Translations under genes and position numbers: made by a program
The notes under the pieces: model-generated
Database searches by the model: none
What the model was told of the DNA's origin: nothing
What the model saw: only the letters and a program-made list of their open reading frames with translations
Shown here: positions 25,646 through 34,228 of the stretch, piece after piece
Numbering within the stretch: position 1 is the first letter of the stretch
Layout: every line of letters begins with the position of its first letter
Assembly (NCBI GenBank): GCA_965662355.1
Contig: CBFIHP010000003.1
Location: forward strand, 62,001 to 126,000
Source: GCA-2683825 sp965662355
GTDB lineage: Bacteria; Planctomycetota; UBA1135; GCA-002686595
DNA length: 64,000 nucleotides
Direction of reading: 5' to 3'

Positions 25646-28081
25646 ATGTCCCCGAGCCCCGAACTTCGAGCCGACCGTCCCGGCGACCGTCCAATGGTCA
25701 CACCCGAGCAACTCCAAAACCACGCTGACTCCGTGCGCGCTCTGGCGCATCGGCTGCTCCTCGACGAGCATGCCGCGGAGGATGTGGTGCAGGACACCTG
25801 GGTCATGGCCCTCGAGCATCCACCGCGTCGCATCGACTCGTCGGAATCGCTCGGCGGTTGGCTACGGACGGTCACCCGCAGTCTCGTGCGCCGCCAGGCG
25901 CGCGGGCACAGGCGTCGCGAGCGTCGCGAACTGGCGGGTGCACGGCCGGAAGCGGTCGGGGGTCCCGACGAGCTGCAGAGCGCCGAGGAACGGGCCGCAA
26001 CGTTGCGGCACCTGACCGACGCTGTTTTGTCGCTCTCGGAGCCCTATCGGGGCACGCTCCTCCAGCGCTATTTCGAAAACCTACCGCCGCGTGAGATCGC
26101 GAAGCGCGAGGGGGTTTCGGTCGCAACGGTGAAGAGTCGTCTGCAGCGCGGACTCGAACGCTTGCGTTCGGGTCTGGACGAGGAATACGGCGAGAAGAAC
26201 CCAGGCTGGCGGCGCGAGCTGGCCGCCTTCGTCGGGATTCCCCTCAGCCTACTCCCCCCGCCCCCAGGCGAACTCTCACCGGGATCGGAACTCGCCGAGT
26301 CAGCGCGTGCACCGGCAGCATCCAACCCCGGAGTATTTCCCATGGCAGGAGCAGGAAAACTATTGTTCGGAGCGCTCGTCGCGCTCCTTGGAGCCAGCGC
26401 CGTTTGGCGAGTGGCGAAGCCTGACGACGAAGGCCAGCGCACGGATCGAGGCTCGCTCGATGCGCTGAACCTGGCGAGTGACGAGAGCGTCCCGGCGACG
26501 GCGAGCAGGGCAGACGAGGACGACTCCGCGCGAACGGCCGTTCTCGATCCAAAGGGAACGAACGCCCTCGGAACCGCTCGGGCAACGAAGGGCGCGGGAG
26601 ACGTCCAGCTCGAGGTCACGGTCGTCGACCCGTACGGACTCCCCGTACCCAACACCACCCTCTTCGCGGCCCCGATGCACCTCGGGAGCCGGGCCATGAA
26701 CCGCGTAGGTATCACCGACCAACGAGGCAAGTTCAGCTTCCTGTGGAGCGAAGAACAAGCGTATACGGATCTCGCCTTGGCCCTGCGCGGGCCCGACGGC
26801 GAGGAGCACAGCCTGCAATCTCTACGCCTCGCACGTGGGAGCACGAACGCCATCGAGCAGGTCATCGAGCGCGTGCCGACGCAGTATTTCCGAACTGGAA
26901 ACGTAACCTTCGGCAGCGTCTCTTTCGGGGTGCTTCGTGCATTGCCACATCCCCTGGACCGAGCCCCCATGGCGGTGCTCGATGACGAAGGGCGCACGCA
27001 CTTCGTCCACGCCATGCAAGACACACCCATGGTCACGGATGAAATCCTCCCGACGGGACGCGTCGAAACCGTGACCCTCGTGGAGACATACCGACGCCGC
27101 GAGCGCACGGGCTCTCTCGACATTGAGCTGCCCAAAGCACGCGCAGCCGCAGAGGCCCGCGACATGGATGTCCTTTTCGGCGAGCCCGTCGAAACCATCG
27201 TCGATACCATCGTCGAGACGAGCGTCGACGTCGAGATCTTGCCCGAAGCCAAGGGCCAGGCCTCCGGCTGGGTGCGTGACCTCGACGGCCAACTACGAGG
27301 TGGCATCCCGGTGGCCATCTTGACGCATGAGGGTGCGCTCGTGCAACGCCAGGTCACGCAACGAGACGGCGCCTTCAACTTCGGTCAACTCCAAGACCGT
27401 GAATACGTCCTGCGAGCTGGCGGCGGCGCCCTCGGACTCGCCGAGGTCGTTTTCCGCGCCAGCGAAGCACGCCCCTATCAGTGGGCCGCCGATCTGATTC
27501 CCGGCGAGCGCCTGGAAGGTAGCCTGCGGATCTCTGGACAAACCAGCGAGAAGCAGGACGTGACGCCATGGAAGGGCTGGGGCATCCGCGCCTCGACGTC
27601 GACTTCGAGCGGCACGCGGTCCGCGTGGGCGGCGGTAGCCCCGGATGGCAGCTTCGCCTTGCCCGGCATCGCATCCCAGGCGAGCCTCGCGGTCCTCCCG
27701 CCCGGTCGCTTCCCGGGCATTCCGCTGACCATCGTGCCACAGGCTTTCAGCAACACCGAAAACCCGCCCATCGAGCTCGAAGCGGGCGAGACAAAGCTGT
27801 CCGACGTGCGTGTGGCTGTCCGCGACCCCGAAGGGCGCTTTCTGAACGATGCCTCCGTGCGCCTGTGGCACGAGGACTCGACACGCGGAACCTGGGCGCT
27901 TCTCAGCCAGGGCGATGAAAGCGAAGAGAGCTACTTCCAGCACGGTGCGTTGCCCCGAGGTTCCTACCGGGTCGAGGTCGGTGCGGCGGGCCACGTGTGG
28001 CAAACCATGTCGCACCAGTGGATCGGCGCCGGCGAAAGCGTGGATCTGGGCGTGATCGTGCTCCGACCGACACCCGAGTGA
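25646..28081 (+). CDS. ECF sigma factor fused to a transmembrane segment and exported carboxypeptidase-regulatory-like domains
   Basis: 811 residues; the ATG at 25646 has GGAGG five bases upstream. Region 2 spans about 18-90 (LLDEHAAEDVVQDTWVMALE), region 4 about 125-178 (ENLPPREIAKREGVSVATVK). A single hydrophobic helix at about 237-255 (LLFGALVALLGASAVW) follows a Pro-rich linker. Beyond it are about 550 residues of beta-sandwich type sequence. Carboxypeptidase-D-regulatory-like modules are recognisable from VTVVDPYGLPVPNTTLF and from ASGWVRDLDGQLRGGIPVAI with a following DGAFNFGQL. The topology is cytoplasmic sigma domains anchored to the membrane with an extracytoplasmic sensor-like part. 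Such fusions are known in Planctomycetota. Release by proteolysis is a plausible but unproven activation route. Confidence 0.85.
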   Translation: MSPSPELRADRPGDRPMVTPEQLQNHADSVRALAHRLLLDEHAAEDVVQDTWVMALEHPPRRIDSSESLGGWLRTVTRSLVRRQARGHRRRERRELAGARPEAVGGPDELQSAEERAATLRHLTDAVLSLSEPYRGTLLQRYFENLPPREIAKREGVSVATVKSRLQRGLERLRSGLDEEYGEKNPGWRRELAAFVGIPLSLLPPPPGELSPGSELAESARAPAASNPGVFPMAGAGKLLFGALVALLGASAVWRVAKPDDEGQRTDRGSLDALNLASDESVPATASRADEDDSARTAVLDPKGTNALGTARATKGAGDVQLEVTVVDPYGLPVPNTTLFAAPMHLGSRAMNRVGITDQRGKFSFLWSEEQAYTDLALALRGPDGEEHSLQSLRLARGSTNAIEQVIERVPTQYFRTGNVTFGSVSFGVLRALPHPLDRAPMAVLDDEGRTHFVHAMQDTPMVTDEILPTGRVETVTLVETYRRRERTGSLDIELPKARAAAEARDMDVLFGEPVETIVDTIVETSVDVEILPEAKGQASGWVRDLDGQLRGGIPVAILTHEGALVQRQVTQRDGAFNFGQLQDREYVLRAGGGALGLAEVVFRASEARPYQWAADLIPGERLEGSLRISGQTSEKQDVTPWKGWGIRASTSTSSGTRSAWAAVAPDGSFALPGIASQASLAVLPPGRFPGIPLTIVPQAFSNTENPPIELEAGETKLSDVRVAVRDPEGRFLNDASVRLWHEDSTRGTWALLSQGDESEESYFQHGALPRGSYRVEVGAAGHVWQTMSHQWIGAGESVDLGVIVLRPTPE

Positions 28082-28207
28082 TCCCCGGCGGATCTTCCAC
28101 GAAGATCGTCCACCCGGATCATCCAACCTGGCATCACCCGGAGGGGTGCGGAGTGATTTCCGCATCCCTCCGGTTTTGCCATTGGCGAGCGACTAGAATT
28201 CCTGGCG

Positions 28208-31200
28208 ATGCTCCTTCTGGCCACCCTCGCATTGAGCTCCCTCGGGGCGCTGAACGACCCGGACTTCGCGCGCGACATCCAGCCCTTGTTCGAGAAGCAC
28301 TGCTACGCCTGCCACGGCGACAAAAAGCAACGCGCCGGATTGCGCTTCGATCGCAAGTCCGCGGCTCTGGCCGGCAGCTTCAACGGCGAGTTCCAGGTCA
28401 TCCTTCCGGGCCAGGGCGCCGAAAGCGAACTGGTGCTGCGCCTGAAGAACGATGATTCCGACGAGCGCATGCCTCCGGAGTCTCCGCCCCTCGCCCCGGC
28501 GGAGATCGAGCTCTTCGAACGCTGGATCACGGCCGGGGCCGACTGGCCGGAAGAGGGAACGCCTGGAGAAACGACGGAGCCTGGTCTCGGCTGGACGTCC
28601 CACTGGGCGTACACACCTCCCAGGAAGGCGGCACTTCCAACCTCCCCAAGTCTCGGGGGCGAAGGGCTCGAGCTCGACGCCATCGATCGCTTCCTGCGCG
28701 CGCGCCTGGCCGAGGTCGAGCTGTCACCTGCACCGCTCGCATCTCGCGCGGCCCTCTTGCGCCGGGCCAGCCTCGATCTGACGGGACTTCCACCGTCCCT
28801 GGCCGATCTCGCTCGCTACGAGGAAGACGGAGCCCCGGGCGCATGGGATCGGGCCCTGGAGCGACTCCTGGCCTCTCCCCACTACGCCGAACACCAGGCC
28901 CGGCACTGGCTGGATCTGGCGCGCTATGCCGACAGTCAGGGTTACGAGAAGGACGATCGGCGCACGATGTGGCGCTATCGCGATTGGGTCATCGAGGCAT
29001 TCGCGGAAGACATGCCCTTCGATCGATTCACCCTCGAGCAGCTCGCCGGCGACCTGTTACCGAAAGCCAGTCTCGAGCAACGGGTCGCGACCGGCTTCCA
29101 CCGCAACACGATGGTCAATCGCGAAGGCGGCGCCGATCCCGAGGAATTTCGCGTCGCCGCGGTGAAGGATCGTGTGCACACGACGGCTTCGACATGGCTG
29201 GGCACCACCCTCGAATGCGCGCAGTGCCACGATCACAAGTACGACCCGTTCTCACAGCGCGACTACTACGCCTTCTACGCCTTTTTCAACTCGACCGAGG
29301 ACACCGGCAATTCCGACGCGCCTAGCCTTCCTGCTCCGACCCGCTCCCAGCTGGAAGTGGAACCCGCGCTGAAGCTGGAGAGGGCTTCGCTGGAGGAGCT
29401 CTCGAGCCGCTTCACACCCGACCTGCAGGCTGGCTTCGAGGCATGGGAACGGGAATGGGGCTCGAGCGCCCGCAACTGGAGCGTGGTGCGGCCGCAGCGC
29501 ACCTTGGCCCTCGAGTCGCGCCTGGCCGTCCTGGACGACGGCTCGGTCATCGCCTTGGGGAATCCGCCCGACACCGAGACCTACACGGTCCGCTTTCGCG
29601 CGCCGGTCGGTTCCTGGAATGCGTTGCGTCTGGAGGTGCTACGGGACGACAGCCTCCCCGATGGAGGCCCGGGACGAGCCACCCATCGCAACTTCGTGCT
29701 GAACACGCTGACACTCTCGCACAAGGGTCAGCCTGTCGCGCTCACGGACGCGAACGCCGACTTCGATCAGGCCGATAGGCCGTGGCTTGCGGCCCACAGC
29801 ATCGATGACGATCCCGTGAGCGGCTGGGCCATCGGTGGCGCGCTGGACGAAGCGCATCAGCTGGTCATCGGCCTCGAGACGCCGTTAGAGATCGCTGCGG
29901 TGGATCTCGAAGCTGGCGAGCTCGAGCTGTCACTGACACAGAGCTACGGCGATGGCCATTTGATCGGGCGTTTTCGCGTCTCCTTGTCCAGGACACCGAG
30001 CGCGTCTTACTCGCCCATACCGTCGCCCACCCTGCTGGAGCTCATTCGAGCGGAACGCAACGCGGAAGAGACGCAGCGCGTTCACGAGCTCTACCTCGGA
30101 CACGCTCCGGAGCTCGAGCCGCTGCGTGCCCGACTCGCCGAAATCGACGCCGCCCTCGCATACCCCCATGCGCTCGTCTTGCGCCAGCTCGAAGAGCCGC
30201 GCGAGAGCCACGTGCTCGTGCGCGGCAACTTCCTCGAGAGGGGCGAACCGGTCGGCCCGGCCGGGCCGCGCATCCTGAACGCCGTCGCGCCCCGCGGCGA
30301 GACTCCCGATCGCCTCGACCTCGCACATTGGTTGGTCGATGGTTCGAATCCGTTGACCGCGCGCGTATTCGTCAACCGCACCTGGGAACGCCTCTTCGGG
30401 AATGGCCTCGTCCGCAGCAGCGCCGATTTCGGCATACAGGGTGACCCGCCCACGCACCCGCAATTGCTCGACTGGCTGGCCCTCGATTTCCAGGAGCAGG
30501 GTTGGAGCGTGAAGGAGCTGCACCGCACGCTGATGCGCTCATACGCCTATCGCCAGAGTGCGCGCGTCACACCCGAACACCTGGAGCGGGATCCGGACAA
30601 CCGCTATCTCGGTCGTGGACCGCGCCACCGCGTCGATGCGGAGGGCGTGCGCGACATGGCGCTCTTCATCAGCGGTCTCCTGGATCCGAAGGTCGGCGGT
30701 CCCAGCGTCTTTCCGGTGCAACCGCAAGGCACGTGGACGATGACCTACTCGGGCGATCGCTGGATGACCTCCGACGGAGCGGATCGTTGGCGCCGGGGTC
30801 TGTACACGTTCTGGCGTCGCACGGCACCGTATCCGACCTTCATGCTGTTCGACGCGACGAGTCGCGAGCTGGCCTGCACGCGACGCGCCCGCAGCAACAC
30901 GCCCTTGCAAGCCCTGGCGCTCTTGAACGATCCGGCCTTCGTCGAGTGTGCCGCGGCGCTCGCGCGACGCCTCGTCATCGAGGGCGGGGACAGCGTGGAG
31001 GAACGCATCGACACCGGGTTCCTTCTGTGCACCGCGCGTCTACCGCGTCCAGAGGAACGGGACCTGTTGCGCGCGCTCTTCGAGGACGAACTGGCTGCTT
31101 TTCGCAGGGACCCCGATGCAGCTCGTTCACTCGCGATACCGGCCGGATTACCGCTGGAGCAAAGCGCCGAGGGACTCGATCCGGTCGAGCTCGCGGCCTG

Positions 31201-31255
31201 GACCGTGGTGGCCAATGCGCTCCTGAATCTCGACGAAACGATCACCAAGGGCTGA
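28208..31255 (+). CDS. Planctomycete PSCyt1-DUF1549-DUF1553 (PSD1) protein
   Basis: 1015 residues with a short N-terminal export-like leader. The heme-type motif CYACH at residues 32-36 lies in FARDIQPLFEKHCYACHGDKK, the cytochrome-like PSCyt1 domain. DUF1549 follows (about 150-360: RHWLDLARYADSQGYEKDD, LECAQCHDHKYDPFSQRDYY), then a variable beta-rich insert. The C-terminal DUF1553 is at about 680-960 (LAHWLVDGSNPLTARVFVNR, TRRARSNTPLQALALLNDP). The family is almost confined to Planctomycetota and relatives, and is usually found next to DUF1501, as here (3 bases apart). A role in periplasmic processing of complex, often sulfated, polysaccharides is proposed from genomic context only. Confidence 0.93.
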   Translation: MLLLATLALSSLGALNDPDFARDIQPLFEKHCYACHGDKKQRAGLRFDRKSAALAGSFNGEFQVILPGQGAESELVLRLKNDDSDERMPPESPPLAPAEIELFERWITAGADWPEEGTPGETTEPGLGWTSHWAYTPPRKAALPTSPSLGGEGLELDAIDRFLRARLAEVELSPAPLASRAALLRRASLDLTGLPPSLADLARYEEDGAPGAWDRALERLLASPHYAEHQARHWLDLARYADSQGYEKDDRRTMWRYRDWVIEAFAEDMPFDRFTLEQLAGDLLPKASLEQRVATGFHRNTMVNREGGADPEEFRVAAVKDRVHTTASTWLGTTLECAQCHDHKYDPFSQRDYYAFYAFFNSTEDTGNSDAPSLPAPTRSQLEVEPALKLERASLEELSSRFTPDLQAGFEAWEREWGSSARNWSVVRPQRTLALESRLAVLDDGSVIALGNPPDTETYTVRFRAPVGSWNALRLEVLRDDSLPDGGPGRATHRNFVLNTLTLSHKGQPVALTDANADFDQADRPWLAAHSIDDDPVSGWAIGGALDEAHQLVIGLETPLEIAAVDLEAGELELSLTQSYGDGHLIGRFRVSLSRTPSASYSPIPSPTLLELIRAERNAEETQRVHELYLGHAPELEPLRARLAEIDAALAYPHALVLRQLEEPRESHVLVRGNFLERGEPVGPAGPRILNAVAPRGETPDRLDLAHWLVDGSNPLTARVFVNRTWERLFGNGLVRSSADFGIQGDPPTHPQLLDWLALDFQEQGWSVKELHRTLMRSYAYRQSARVTPEHLERDPDNRYLGRGPRHRVDAEGVRDMALFISGLLDPKVGGPSVFPVQPQGTWTMTYSGDRWMTSDGADRWRRGLYTFWRRTAPYPTFMLFDATSRELACTRRARSNTPLQALALLNDPAFVECAAALARRLVIEGGDSVEERIDTGFLLCTARLPRPEERDLLRALFEDELAAFRRDPDAARSLAIPAGLPLEQSAEGLDPVELAAWTVVANALLNLDETITKG

Positions 31256-31258
31256 GCG

Positions 31259-32674
31259 ATGTCGAACGAAACCAGAGTGGAGTTGACTCGACGAGCCTTT
31301 CTCGGCTCGGGGGGGCTGGGGTTGGGCTCCATCGCACTGCAATCCTTGCTGGCGAAGAACACGCTCGCCCAGACGAGCGCCCTGCATCACACGCCGCGCG
31401 CGAAGCGTGTCATCTACCTGCACATGGCGGGCTCCCCGTCGCAGCTGGATCTGTTCGACCACAAGCCGCAACTGAACGAACTCGATCGCCAGGACGTGCC
31501 CGCGGAGTTCATCCAGGGCGAGCGCTTTGCCTTCATCAAGGGCGTACCGAAACTCCTGGGCTCTCCCTACGCGTTCGCGAAACACGGCGAATCCGGCCAG
31601 GAGCTGTCCGAGCTGCTCCCCCACCTGGCAGGCGTCGCCGACGAAATCGCCATCGTGCGCTCCATGCACACGAGCCAGTTCAACCACGCTCCGGCCCAGC
31701 TCTTCTTGAACACCGGCTTCGAGCGCGTCGGCCGACCCAGCATGGGCTCGTGGCTCTCGTACGGATTGGGCAGCGAGAACCAGGATCTGCCGGCCTTCGT
31801 CGTCATGCTTTCGGGCAAGTACGGCCCCAGTGGTGGACACTCATGCTGGAACAGCGGTTTCCTCCCCACGGTGCATCAGGGCGTGCGCTTCCGTACCGAA
31901 GACGATCCGGTTCTCTTCCTCTCGAATCCCAAAGGCATGTCGCCAGCATCGCGACGGCGTTCGCTCGACACGGTGCGGGCGTTGAACGAGGCTAGCTTGA
32001 AGGAGATAGGTGACCCCGAGATCGCCACGCGCATCGCCCAGTACGAGCTCGCCTATCGGATGCAGTCCAGTGTGCCGGAGCTATTGGAACTCGAGGACGA
32101 ACCGGAGGAGGTGCGCGAGCTCTACGGCGCCGAAGCGGGCGTCTCTTCCTTCGCGAACAACTGTCTACTGGCCCGACGCTTGATCGAACGCGGCGTGCGC
32201 TTCGTCCAGCTTTATCACTGGGGTTGGGATAGCCACGGTACCTCGCCCTCCGACGATATCGTCACCTCGCTAAGGGAACGCTGCAACGAAACGGATCGTC
32301 CCTGCGCGGCTCTGATCAAGGACCTGAAGCGCATGGGCCTTCTGGACGACACCCTGATCGTCTGGGGCGGCGAGTTTGGCCGCACGCCCATGAACGAGGA
32401 GCGCAACGGCTCGACGTATCTGGGACGCGACCATCACCCGCACGCCTTCAGCATGTGGCTGGCCGGGGGTGGCATCAAACCAGGTACCACCCTGGGCGCA
32501 ACGGACGAACTGGGCTACTTCATCACCGAGGACAAGGTCTCCGTGCACGACCTCCACGCGACGCTGCTGCATCTGTTGGGCATCGATCACGAGCGCTTGA
32601 CGTACCGCTCCCAGGGCCGTGACTTCCGCCTCACCGATGTCTACGGGAAGGTCGTCGAGAAGCTGCTCGCCTGA
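31259..32674 (+). CDS. DUF1501 protein with Tat signal
   Basis: 471 residues. The N-terminus reads LTRRAFLGSGGLGLGS, a twin-arginine motif, so export in folded form is likely. The rest matches DUF1501, an alkaline-phosphatase/sulfatase-fold family: VIYLHMAGSPSQLDLFDHKP near the start, QLYHWGWDSHG in the middle, and VWGGEFGRTPMNEE with GRDHHPHAFSMWLAGGG near the end. The enzymatic activity is not established. It follows the PSD1 gene by 3 bases and its TGA is immediately adjacent to the last codon of the convergent peptidase gene. Confidence 0.93.
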   Translation: MSNETRVELTRRAFLGSGGLGLGSIALQSLLAKNTLAQTSALHHTPRAKRVIYLHMAGSPSQLDLFDHKPQLNELDRQDVPAEFIQGERFAFIKGVPKLLGSPYAFAKHGESGQELSELLPHLAGVADEIAIVRSMHTSQFNHAPAQLFLNTGFERVGRPSMGSWLSYGLGSENQDLPAFVVMLSGKYGPSGGHSCWNSGFLPTVHQGVRFRTEDDPVLFLSNPKGMSPASRRRSLDTVRALNEASLKEIGDPEIATRIAQYELAYRMQSSVPELLELEDEPEEVRELYGAEAGVSSFANNCLLARRLIERGVRFVQLYHWGWDSHGTSPSDDIVTSLRERCNETDRPCAALIKDLKRMGLLDDTLIVWGGEFGRTPMNEERNGSTYLGRDHHPHAFSMWLAGGGIKPGTTLGATDELGYFITEDKVSVHDLHATLLHLLGIDHERLTYRSQGRDFRLTDVYGKVVEKLLA

Positions 32675-34123
32675 TCACTCCCCGTACTCCTCAACCTCTG
32701 GAACCACCGCGTTGTAGAGGAAGGGCTCGAAGAACGTCGCGGTACCGACGCCGCCCACCTTGTCGGCCAGGGTCAAGAAATCGTCCGTGGTCGCCGAGGC
32801 GTCGTGGAAGAGTTCCGTCCAACGCCGTAGCAATTCGAAAAAGGATTCATCACCTATCTCGCGCCGCAGGCAGTGCAAGACGAAGGGCCCGCGGACGTAG
32901 ACGTTCGCGCCGAAGAGGTTCGTAACGCCGGGCTCGGCAGTCGAACCAACCTTGCGCCGGCGGAGCATCGTGTAGGTGTCTTGCGCGCGCAGCTCGAGGG
33001 CTTCTCTGCCCTCGAGCTTTTCGAGCCACAACCACTCCGCGTAGCTCGCGAAGCCTTCGTTCAACCACATGTCTTGCCAGCGCCCGGGACTGACGCAGTT
33101 GCCGAACCACTGGTGTGCGACCTCGTGCGCGACAACAGGCTCCGGCATACCGCGGCCGTAAACCGGCAGGGTCTGGGTTTCGAGGGCCCCGGGAAGACTC
33201 TCGTAGGAGATGACGCCCCCGCACGCCTCGAACGGATAGGGACCGAAGAGTTCCGAGAAGTACTCGATCATCTCCCCCTGGCGTGCAAACGCCTTTAGCT
33301 CGCGGGCGGTCGCATCTTTCGGATGGTAGAGCGGCATCGCCAGCCCATCGGGGCCATCGAGTTGGGTGATGGCGAATTCGGCGATATTGACGGTCGCGAG
33401 GTAGGTCGCCATCGGATCGGCCGCATCGAAGTGATACGTGCGTTGCTTCCCGTGATCGTCCTCCTTCGTGAGGATCCCGTTGGCAGCGACGATGAAGGGC
33501 TTGTCGACCGTGACCTCGAACGAAAACGTGGCCTTGTCGCTCGGGTGATCGTTGCAAGGGAACCAGGAAGCAGCGCCCGTACACTCCGAGAGCACGTAGA
33601 CCCCGCTCTCGGCGTGGATCCAGCCGACGCCGGGCAGGATCGCGAGCGCGGGCTCGGGCACGACCTCGGGAATGCCGCCGTAGCGAACCTCGACCGTGAA
33701 CGAGCCACCGGAAGCCAGGTGTTTTTCGGGCGTCACCGTGAGCTCGTGATCCTCGTGCTCGAAGTCCGCCTCGTTGCCGTTGACCTCGACGCTCTCGACA
33801 TCGAGGGCGTAAAGATCCAGGTTGAACGACGAGAGGTCCTGCAGGGCGGTGATACGCAGGGTGGCCTTGGCCTCGAGCCACTTGCTAGCCATTTCCACAT
33901 CGAGCTCGAGGTCGTAGTGCTGGACGTCATAGCCACCGTTGCCGAGCTCGGGGTAGTACGCGTCTCCCACGCCAGCCGCACCGGCCACGGGGTTCTGAGG
34001 CCGCACCGAGGCCTGGCTGGCTCCGGCCACCCTGGCGACCGTCGGGGCGGAGCAGGCAACGACCCCCAGGGCAAGGCTCAGGATGAAGGCAGCGGAGAGC
34101 GCAGGCGGCTTCATACGCGCCAT
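32675..34123 (-). CDS. M1-family zinc aminopeptidase, lipoprotein
   Basis: 482 residues from the ATG at 34123 (or 34114). The leader ends in LGVVAC (Cys24), indicating lipidation. After a beta-rich N-terminal domain the catalytic part shows GALETQTLP, the family exopeptidase loop in its ALETQ form. The zinc site HEVAHQWFGN (about residue 332) is followed 18 residues later by the third ligand in NEGFASYAEW. It trims peptides from the N-terminus at the envelope. At about 480 residues it ends after the thermolysin-like domain and lacks the long helical C-terminal domain of PepN. It converges with DUF1501 with no base between the two stop codons. Confidence 0.88.
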   Translation of the reverse strand: MARMKPPALSAAFILSLALGVVACSAPTVARVAGASQASVRPQNPVAGAAGVGDAYYPELGNGGYDVQHYDLELDVEMASKWLEAKATLRITALQDLSSFNLDLYALDVESVEVNGNEADFEHEDHELTVTPEKHLASGGSFTVEVRYGGIPEVVPEPALAILPGVGWIHAESGVYVLSECTGAASWFPCNDHPSDKATFSFEVTVDKPFIVAANGILTKEDDHGKQRTYHFDAADPMATYLATVNIAEFAITQLDGPDGLAMPLYHPKDATARELKAFARQGEMIEYFSELFGPYPFEACGGVISYESLPGALETQTLPVYGRGMPEPVVAHEVAHQWFGNCVSPGRWQDMWLNEGFASYAEWLWLEKLEGREALELRAQDTYTMLRRRKVGSTAEPGVTNLFGANVYVRGPFVLHCLRREIGDESFFELLRRWTELFHDASATTDDFLTLADKVGGVGTATFFEPFLYNAVVPEVEEYGE

Positions 34124-34228
34124 GCTACACACACTGGGCCGGGGTTGCCGGTGATCACCTGCGAATCCCGGCGACATCCTGCTCTCCCAGGACGCCATGA
34201 AACGGTACGCTGAGACGCTGTGAGCAGC

